Source of the DNA: Pseudopyrenochaeta lycopersici | Lineage: Eukaryota; Ascomycota; Dothideomycetes; Pleosporales; Pseudopyrenochaetaceae | Direction of reading: 5' to 3' | Assembly (NCBI GenBank): GCA_003313425.1 | Contig: NHZP01000003.1 | Span: forward strand, 1,860,001-1,924,000 | Length of the DNA stretch: 64,000 nucleotides | Shown: positions 56,235 to 64,000 of the stretch, piece by piece | How positions within the stretch are numbered: the stretch's first letter is position 1 | Layout: the number at the start of each line of letters is the position of its first letter | The notes under the pieces: generated by a model | What the model saw: only the letters and a program-made list of their open reading frames with translations | What the model was told of the DNA's origin: nothing | The model's database searches: none | Program-made: the position numbers and the translations under genes

Positions 56235-58121
56235 GCGTCATCTTTGCCTGTAGATGAGTTGATGCGTTCTGTATGAATGCTATGTCCTTCCATACAGTGT
56301 TCAGGGTCACTTGGCCCCTTTCTTGCATGTCTTGTCTGCGTTCCGCTTTGTTTCAGTCTCCTCGGGCAGGGGCAGTGCTTGGGAGGGTTTCTCGTTTGTC
56401 ACTTGCAGATGGAAGAAAAAATGGGGTCAGACAGTTCCATGTACACACGACAATATACACTGTACTTTCCCATACTCACTTTTTCTGCAACGTGGAGACC
56501 CAGAACAACGGGCGGGGCAAGAGGCAGCGATGTCTTACGATTTCCTGTATTAGATATTTTCCTATGTTTATTACTGATTGGAAAAGGACCATCAGGCATG
56601 GCGCGGAGTTCTTCACCATTCTTCAATAGCTCATTTTAGTGCATCAATACATTCCCACTGAACTTTCATCCAAAATTTTCTCCATGTACATGTGAGGTCT
56701 TACTAATTGCATTGAAAAGTCCATGTCTACGCTCAAACACATTCTCAGCATGAATCCCAAGGCCATCTCTCAGTCATGATTCACAACGAGTGACAGCCTC
56801 CCGAAGCCATCGGTTTCCGTACCTGCATCTGATCCTTGCTCGCATGCGCTTAGCAAATACATCGGCAAATATAGAACCCCGGAACACACACTTCGAGAAA
56901 GGTGACGTTTCAGCGGCACCCGGCAGGCTGGAACCGTGTTCGTTGCTTCGCCTCCCCCTTATTCTGGAAACCCACAGCTAACCCCGACTTTGGCTAAAAT
57001 TAATCGGCCGACTTAGCAAGAACCGTAAACAGTCACCGTGGTCTGGATGCAGCTTGAACTGGGCGATCTTTCAATGTTAGTAGCACGGTTCTCTTCCGTG
57101 AGCGCGGGTTAATTTCTATCCCAACCTGGAGAGCTGTGGGCGTGCTGTTTGCTAGCGGTGAGATTTCGTCCGGAGAAGGAAATATTAAAGTGCTAGTACG
57201 CGTGAAAGATTATGTGTTCGATCCACTCGTTATACCAATTAGAGTCTGGCCGAACAAGCGGACATGCTCGTGCATGACCGTTGCGCGGAGATCGAGTCAG
57301 TGGATTGGCGGTGTGTGCAGCGCAATGACATCGTTCGCAATGGTATCCGCTGCATCCGAATATCACCCTGATGGGTCCTTCAGTAACGGTTTCTATCCGC
57401 CTTGTCGGGGGTCGGCAGACGTAAGTGGCAACACTCTCCGATCGTGGTCGAACAGACTGTGGAGTCTCCGCGAATCGCCGATTATTCGACTCACTGGGCC
57501 ATCTAGATGTGCAAAGGCATTGGTCTGTGCATGTATCCTATGCCTTGTGGAGGTGCAAAAGTGCAATGTGCAACTTCTGCATACATTATGAACCTTAGCA
57601 CAGATACGACATCGACACGATTGAGATCGACATATTTTGACGTTTGAAGTAGCCTACCAAAGACTTCATTTGGAGGCGTAAGGGAGAGTGCGCGCCGATC
57701 ATCATCTTGATCACTATTGCTGTGCACGTTCGTCATGTCATTTCGCCGTAGCGTAATCAGAAAGTATGTGCCACACAAGGTGACATCGGCAAACATCATC
57801 GATTGAGGAGCTGCAGGTATGAATCGCTTGACTGACTGGACTGAATAAGATATTAGCAAGCACTTCCATTTCCGATATTGCAATACGACCGAGTAAATTC
57901 CATGGGTTCAAATTAGACTGGAAAGTTGAAAATGATCAAGTAGCCAGCAGATGTTGACCGAAACTTTAACACGTTCCCCTTGAACAAAAAAAAAGCCTAT
58001 CGTAATCATATCTCTTCCGAGTAGAGCATATACCAAACTTCAGACGCTTTTGCCTACCCAACAATGGATTGGATGCCATTAAACATCGACCTAACAATCA
58101 CCGTCAAAGGTATAGCCGACC
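56235..58121. other. 1.9-kb intergenic region, no gene seen
   Basis: Frames of 118-151 codons occur at 56273-56639 and 57136-57591 on plus and 57503-57883 on minus. They overlap each other or lack conserved pattern and introns. The left part is 3' flank of the wall-protein gene. Confidence 0.45.
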
Positions 58122-59087
58122 CTAATTTCGTCCACCGTGCCCTAAATGCCTCCGCACCCAGAAGTGATGATACGAGGAGTAGTCTCTCTGACCACTCAGT
58201 CCCAGCTGTCCTGCCACATTAATGTATCCATCCTCGTTCTTCTCCAGGCCCTTTGTATCCACGGTGCCTAATTTGCCCTCAAACCCTGTATCTTCATCCC
58301 ACTTAGCACGACAGTACGGGCACGTCGCTTTGCCTCTTGATATAGCCATCCACTTCTGCATACAGTCTTTATGTACATTATTGCCACAGCCAGCTTTGCA
58401 GTACACGATGGCTTCCTTGTCATTAAGCTCGTCGTAACAAATCGGACATTCACCCTCGATGGCTTTGCGATTACTGTCCTCTCCCTCCTTCTCACTTCCA
58501 TCTTTGCCATCCGTTTCAACACCCGGGATAGGTGGTGCGTTCTTGATAATCTCACGCAGTTCGGATGTGGTGAGAGCCAATTGGTATGCAAAGCGCTCCT
58601 GGGCCTTCTGGACCCGTAGCATGACATAGAGAATATGTTTGCATTGGTTTCCTTTTTTCGCATGGGGACAGTCGCAGCTTGGTATGAGACAAATCGATAC
58701 TGTGTATACATTGCCAGTCGACCCTGCCACGATGACCTTCTCTTCTGGAACATCGTCGGTCCCACAACGTTCACGCGAAAGGACAGTCAGACGTTGAGTG
58801 AGTGCACGCTCTTTAATTTCCAGGTAACTTTGTGGCGGTCGGGGGCGATAACGTCGAAGGCGTTTTTCCTCAGCAGGTGTATCGCTGTCGCGCTTGCCCT
58901 TCTGCTTGCTCGTAGTCTTCTTTGGTGAGTCCACGGTAAGGTCCACAACTTCAGGTAATTGCTTGGATTTTTTTGCTTTCTTGGCCGAATGGTAATCAAA
59001 AGGCGCGTTTTCATCTTCTTCAACGTAGCTCACTGTCTTTCGCTTGCGCGCTGGTCGAGCAGCTGGTGTAAGAAGATCGGCATCCAT
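58122..59087 (-). CDS. SWIM and RING zinc-finger protein, putative E3 ubiquitin ligase
   Basis: Intronless 321-aa protein. A basic N-terminus (about 1-80, with RPARKRKTVSY and KKAKKSKQLP) looks nuclear. A SWIM zinc finger lies at about 130-155: SCDCPHAKKGNQCKHILYVM (CxCxnCxH). After a helix and an acidic linker a RING-H2-like finger follows (about 213-262): CPICYDELND, CKAGCGNNVHKDCMQKW, and CPYCRAKW. Together these match fungal ZSWIM2-type proteins. SWIM fingers bind protein or DNA, and RING recruits an E2, so an E3 ligase role is inferred; substrate unknown. The C-terminal ~60 residues end with an odd Gly/His-rich tail, RRHLGHGGRN. Start at 59087 is the first ATG in frame. Confidence 0.85.
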   Translation of the reverse strand: MDADLLTPAARPARKRKTVSYVEEDENAPFDYHSAKKAKKSKQLPEVVDLTVDSPKKTTSKQKGKRDSDTPAEEKRLRRYRPRPPQSYLEIKERALTQRLTVLSRERCGTDDVPEEKVIVAGSTGNVYTVSICLIPSCDCPHAKKGNQCKHILYVMLRVQKAQERFAYQLALTTSELREIIKNAPPIPGVETDGKDGSEKEGEDSNRKAIEGECPICYDELNDKEAIVYCKAGCGNNVHKDCMQKWMAISRGKATCPYCRAKWDEDTGFEGKLGTVDTKGLEKNEDGYINVAGQLGLSGQRDYSSYHHFWVRRHLGHGGRN

Positions 59088-62000
59088 GGTGACTGCTACG
59101 ATGTGGATTTAGAGCCAAAGATGCAATCTCAATGTGAGGCACAGTGTAGCGTAATACCAATGGCCGTGACTGTTTGTAATGACTATATGTAGAAGGAGCA
59201 ACAATTGTTGGGTTGTGGAAGGTAGTGGATCGAAAGGTGGAGACGCAAGTGGCGATAACGATAAAGGAAACCCCAAGTCGCGGTGCCGAGCGAACGCGAA
59301 TGCACGTGATGACGTATGTCACCATCAGCTAGAAGATGGGCTTCTGCTTCACACTTCGACGATGCGGCAGTTAAATTTCATGCTCTCAATCAATTTGATA
59401 TCCATAGACTTAGAGCAGTGTGTAATACATCGGATATGAGAGTCATTGAAGCCTAGGGATTTAATGAAGCTACTGGCTACGTGGAACGTGAATTTTGATC
59501 GGCTTAAACTACGCCAGACTGAGATAAACATAATGAGAGCAGTGAATAGCTCAATAACCCTCTAGACGGATTTCATGTCTTAAGCGACTTCCTTACGCTT
59601 CGGCATAGCGGGGGTTACCAGTGTCCTCCAGACCTGAGGATCTAGAAGACTCCTAACAGAAGCCTAAACTCTAACATATCATTATTACACATATCACATA
59701 TATAGAGGAATAAGGGTTCCTAGAAGTGATATTCTACCTGCTTCTCAAACGATCGATGCATTTTTTTTCTTCTGCCTCTTTATATATCTCTTCTCCCTTC
59801 TATAGCCGGTTTTATAGCTCATTATGAAGCGATCGCAGCTGAGACACGTGGAGGTCCGACGACCACATATGTTGAAGCTGGGTTTTTCCATCCCGCCAAC
59901 TATCGTTGTTTATATCCTCTTCTTGAGCCTGGTATCACCATACCGGTATGTATCATGATTGCCCATGAACAACCTAACTATACTTTGAGATGCTAATATA
60001 CCTAATACATGTTCTGTTTTACCCTTCTCATCTTTCGTTCTTGGGACTAATTCATCCAACTCATGCCTATAGACAGTACAACTCCATCTTTTTCCTCGAA
60101 CTAATGACCGAACGCTTATCAGAACCATTTCGAGACATCACATTGACTGTTACTGAAATTATGGAGGTGACGTCAATTTCTACGGAAATTATGCCACTCA
60201 AGGCACCAGAAAACGAGAAATGAACGATTTGGGCGACTAAAATCTTCTGCACAACATGTCCAGCGAGTAGGTGGAGCTTTTGGTGGAGAACGCTATTTTC
60301 GGCAATGAGGATGGAGTCTTGATACATTATGAAACAATCGAGTAGAAGCATACTACCATTTTAGGCACTCCCTCTTTCCTGTACCTTTAGCATGTCTATT
60401 ACATTTTGGAAAGAATCTTGCCGGGAACTTCTCGCTCAGATTTCTAGCACTCGACAAGCACTCGCGATCCCAGGTCTCGTCGCCGACCTACTCTGTATAT
60501 GCTTCTTAGTGTCACCTTCGTCTACACTGACTGTATCTTCAGCGGGTCAGAAAATTACAAACTCATCATATATGATCGGCTGCTGACAGCTACCAGCCTT
60601 TGTTCGGTTCCATTAGCCCCAGAGAATCCGCCACAGGCCTTTTCATGGGCACCCATGTGCTCCAATTATGCCATCATAATTAATGCCATGACAGGCATAG
60701 TGCTTATACGGTTGTAATCAATGAAGTAGGCTTGGCTGCGTGTTCTGTCTTGCTTTCCGAGCATGTCGATAATGGCAACTACTACTGTAAGTTCTTTTAT
60801 AAGAGAAATGCCTCTTGTGGACGAGGCTTAAGACCATTGTAGACAACATACATCGGGTCCACATGGCCGTTCCATTGGCTAAAATGGAAATTAGCTGTAT
60901 GACCTTACACAAGAAACTCTTCTTCTCGACAGACGTAATGTATTCGTCGTCAATGGTCTATGATTCGTCAAAAATTTCGTACTGGAATACAGTGCGTCTC
61001 TCGAACCCACTTCTCTATACCTCATTCGACTTTTTGCATATATTATGTGGTGTGGCTGAGCATGTAGTATTCCTCGACTTCTAAGAGAAGCTCAACAACC
61101 GCAAGGTTCTATGAATGATAGCTCCTTCCTTCGAGCAAACCATCGCCGTCGCGTTGTATGTCTCATCTCTACCATCACATAATCAATTGAGAATCTGTTC
61201 AAGATCTGTCTAGCTTAAGCTCCACGGTCCTCATTATCTTCGAGAAAGATATTCTGAAATTGTCCTTCACGCTATATTTATCACGAATATCATATTAGTG
61301 ACTTGTACTTTCATCCATCTTAGGGTGTGAATATGTTCCAGAGTCATGTACCAGAGTAGTGGCGAATTCTTTCAACGTAGATACGAAGGACTTGCGCTGT
61401 GCGTTAAGCAAGTAGTTATAGATTGGCGGAGATGACTCCCAATATCAAGCTCCAGCCAGGTTTGACCATGCCATTATTTGGAGTTCTGTTCAACTAGAAG
61501 CCATACTTGTTGATCGAAGCATATCTGTTCTAGTTGATATTAACCGCTGAGCCAGCAGCCTTTAGAATATATCAGCGTAAAAACACATTGTACCTCACAA
61601 ATGCGAAGGCTACCCTCACAATCTTCAAATATTTTATAGCGCTTCTGGGAGTCGCAGCTGTAAGTTTTGCTCTCGCTTTGATAAATTTGTTCACCTTGAA
61701 TATACTGACAATCATCACGTAGTTTGGTTTAGGGATGCAGCCATCGGGCTGGGAGCTGAAGCATGGCCAGGAGACAAGGGTTTCCGTTTCGAGACAGCGG
61801 GCATCCCCTCGGTTGGATAACGGACAGAAGGGCCCTTTGCTTTCAAACTTTATAAGCAGGCAATACTAATGTCATGAAACGAAGCCATATTCACCTTCGG
61901 TTAGACACTATCGAAGTCGGCACACAGGAACACCCCGCGTTGTTGATCATTCTCATTATAAACCAGTCATACACCACTGAAAGGATGATTAGGTGGGATT

Positions 62001-62623
62001 GATGTCCTAAACAGCATGTTACCCATAGTGATTTTGAATACCTGACAATTGGACGTTGGGCTGAAGAGACGGAATGTATGTGCAGAGTCGTGCGTGAACT
62101 TGTGGAGCCGCCAGAAGGCTAAGACCTAATCAGGCGCACTACCGAGCGGAAGGCGCATTGCAGCCATCGGGGCGGAATCACGACTCCTCATCGTCAACAA
62201 CCAATTAAATACGCCTTGCTACCCCAGTGCGTCCGAAACAAGCTGAATCATGGCAGCTCCAGAACAACTGAGGTAATCTGCCTAATGCCAATATGGGCGG
62301 TCTGCCAAGGGAGGAGGCTGGACAGCCTGGACGTCCACCGTGAAGAACCCCATCGCCCTGCCTTGGTCACACACTGATCCTTCTGGCTGGGTTGATCTAC
62401 ACTACTCGTGATTGTCCATTGTTCGCTTTTTGGAGTTGTGTCGGTAGTACTGCACGTTGCTAGTTCACAGAATCTGGTCAGGTAAGCGCCGGCAGACGGT
62501 CCTACTTCCACCTGCGCGCCAATCTCCCCAATATTACAACAGAGTTTCTCGCTCTGTATCCAATAATAAGATATCGCGAAACTAACGCGACGCGATCTCC
62601 AGCTTCGCCACTCCATTTTCACC
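59088..62623. other. 3.5-kb gene-poor region with possible decayed gene
   Basis: No confident gene. From 59650 to 61900 the sequence is AT-leaning with TA-rich stretches and holds several hydrophobic plus-strand frames that could be relics of a multi-exon membrane protein (for example 60499-60717 and 61534-61722), separated by stops. Only the piece at 59869-60223 has a clean exon join. 62000-62600 is promoter and leader of the peroxiredoxin gene. Confidence 0.4.
59869..60223 (+). CDS. Candidate short membrane-anchored ORF
   Basis: Two exons (59869-59945, 60073-60223) with an in-frame CG|A join over a 127-nt intron give 75 aa. The first 25 residues are strongly hydrophobic (SIPPTIVVYILFLSLVSP), the rest is hydrophilic and Glu/Thr-rich (LTVTEIMEVTSISTEIMPLK). 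It may be an intact small protein or the first exons of a larger decayed membrane protein continuing to 61800. No family recognised. Confidence 0.25.
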
Positions 62624-63459
62624 ATGCCCGTCGAACTTCGCAAACGCAAAGAAGCTCCCCCAGCGCCAGTGCGCCCAGCGAAAAAGAAGGCGCCTGCCAA
62701 GGGCAAGAAGCCTGAGACCGAGAAGACGGTTGTTGAGAAGGTCCAGGAGGCTGTTACTGAGAAGGTAGAAGCTGTCAAGGAGGCTGTTGTCAGCAAGACA
62801 AATGGCGCCGCTCCTGCTAAAGGCGGCGCGCCCAAGGTTGGCGACACGATTGACCTGACTTCCTTTGGTGGTGAGGTAGAGACCAATGATGGGAATAAGA
62901 CGACTCTTGCGAAACTTGTAGAGGAGAGCAAGAGTGGTGTTGTCTTATTCACGTACCCCAAGGCTTCGACTCCAGGATGTGAGTAACATTTCTCTCTGCT
63001 TCACATGTATTGCGCCATTCACTTACATGGATTCAACCAGGCACTGTGCAAGCCTGCCTCTTCCGCGACTCCTATACACCCCTTACTGCAACCGGCTATA
63101 GCATCTTCGGCCTCTCGAACGATAGTCCCAAGGCAAATACAACATTCAAGACAAAGCAGAATCTCCCGTACACACTGCTGTGCGATCCTGCGCAGACACT
63201 CATCTCAGCCATTGGCTTTAAGAAGGCGCCCAAGGGCACCACGCGCGGTGTTTTCGTGGTCGACAAATCAGGCAAAGTGCTTGCTGCTGAGCCTGGGGGC
63301 CCTGCTGCGACGGTTGAGGTGGTCAAGAAACTTGTCGGTGGTGGTGCGGCGGGTGCGACTGCTGGTGGAGAGGGGAAGAAGCAGGAGGATAAAGAGGCTG
63401 CGAAGACAGCCGATGAGGTGGCTGATACTGCGGCGAAGGTTGACAGCAAGGAGGCTTGA
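62624..63459 (+). CDS. PrxQ/BCP-type peroxiredoxin, nuclear Dot5-like
   Basis: A thiol peroxidase of 257 aa. Exons 62624-62978 and 63041-63459; the 62-nt intron splits the catalytic Cys codon (T|GC). The N-terminus is basic with nuclear-localisation-like runs (RKRKEAPPAPVRPAKKKAPA), then an Ala/Glu/Val-rich helix (VEKVQEAVTEKVEAVKEAVV). The AhpC/TSA domain starts near residue 75 (PKVGDTIDLTSFGGEVE). The active site reads STPGCTVQACLFRD: the peroxidatic Cys is followed five residues later by the resolving Cys, the PrxQ layout. Later landmarks are GLSNDSPKANTTFKTKQNLP, LLCDPAQTLISAIG and TTRGVFVVDKSGKVL. The C-terminal tail (about 225-257) is Gly/Ala/Glu/Lys-rich. This resembles yeast Dot5. Very secure to family. 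Confidence 0.93.
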
Positions 63460-64000
63460 TAATAGTTTGTATCTTTGGCATCGTCATTACATGTTATGTA
63501 TCGTTCTCCTTTTTGTTAGCTTGGGGCTGGACAGGATTGCAGCTTAAATAGTGTGAAGTTATCAAGTATCGCTTTGCTCACCCGTCATTTGACTTGCTTT
63601 TTGTCCTAGTCTCACTTTCTAATTCGCACTCGATCCATTGACTCGCATTTTTTTAATAGCTTCAGGAGCTTACATGTACTGAGAAGTCTCTTCATGTTAC
63701 CTTCGGTTTCCTAGCGAGTTATCTGAACTATACTAAAAGATAAAACCAAACTCTTGCAGAAGGAGTCAAAAGATCTGTATTGTTCAGGATCGCGTATTGA
63801 GGTCGATAACCACACAGAAGGGAGGCACAGTAAGAAAGGAAACGATTCAAAGGGCTTGGACTAGGTAAGGGCCTCAGAGGATGAAGCCAACGTCAATCCT
63901 AGTCTGAATAAAGGACTAGCTAACTGCAGGCCCTGCGCAACTGCTGTTCTCTGTTCAAGAAACTTATATATTATCCAGTGTCGCCTCCTTGCACCTCGTT
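63460..64000. other. Window edge, no gene seen
   Basis: This is the 3' flank of the peroxiredoxin gene. No coding signal was found; the next gene lies beyond the window. Confidence 0.5.

Noticed and set aside
54589..56253. Long open frames (150, 182 and 130 codons) overlapping the wall protein
   Set aside because: They come from Pro/Ser/Thr-biased codons of the main frame and have no start context or signal peptide.
57136..57591. 151-codon plus-strand frame
   Set aside because: No motif or intron, and a minus-strand frame of similar length overlaps its end.
1..64000. tRNA, rRNA, CRISPR, insertion sequences, intact transposons
   Set aside because: None seen by eye on either strand; a tRNA-scan and a repeat library search would settle it.

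Overview
The window is nuclear DNA of a filamentous ascomycete (Pezizomycotina). The evidence is the gene style: introns mostly 47-66 nt with GT..AG borders and CTAAC/CTGAC-like branch points, intergenic distances of a few hundred bases, and fungal families such as UPF0662/DUF2408, NACHT STAND proteins, Ima1 and DAL5-type permeases. Dothideomycetes (Pleosporales-like) is my guess. No prokaryotic, organellar or CRISPR features were seen, and no tRNA or rRNA gene was recognised by eye. Exon borders were joined by hand; for the main genes the summed exon lengths are multiples of three and the reading frames agree.

Layout. 1-11 kb: TRAPPC13 and a small SET-domain protein (divergent), UPF0662, ribosomal stalk protein P1, an unidentified broken frame, then COX18 and ALG11 (divergent). 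11-18 kb: an accessory stretch with a protein kinase of fungal STAND-associated style and a CorA-like two-helix membrane protein in tandem, plus two uncertain short loci. 18-30 kb: mitochondrial monothiol glutaredoxin Grx5, a coiled-coil protein, cytochrome c peroxidase, an F-box protein, an MFS permease, a coiled-coil protein and ribosomal protein S23. 30-36 kb: inner nuclear membrane protein Ima1, mitochondrial ribosomal protein uL24m and ALG14. 36-50 kb: two NACHT NTPases (36.0-39.2 and 47.6-50.2 kb) flank Nem1 phosphatase, eIF2B beta and a fusion of a short-chain dehydrogenase with a NodB-type polysaccharide deacetylase. 50.2-54.3 kb is a 4-kb gene-poor stretch before a secreted Pro/Ser/Gly-rich wall protein. 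A SWIM+RING ubiquitin ligase follows, then 3.5 kb of gene-poor, partly decayed-looking DNA, and a PrxQ-type nuclear peroxiredoxin closes the window.

How genes relate. Most housekeeping genes are unrelated neighbours, as usual in fungi. Two act in the same pathway: ALG14 (second step) and ALG11 (late cytosolic mannosylations) both build the dolichol-linked N-glycan precursor. Grx5, cytochrome c peroxidase and the peroxiredoxin are redox-defence proteins but are not clustered. The less ordinary content is the SDR-NodB fusion, the kinase/CorA-like pair, and the two NACHT proteins, one of which has a 57-nt stop-free intron directly at its P-loop.
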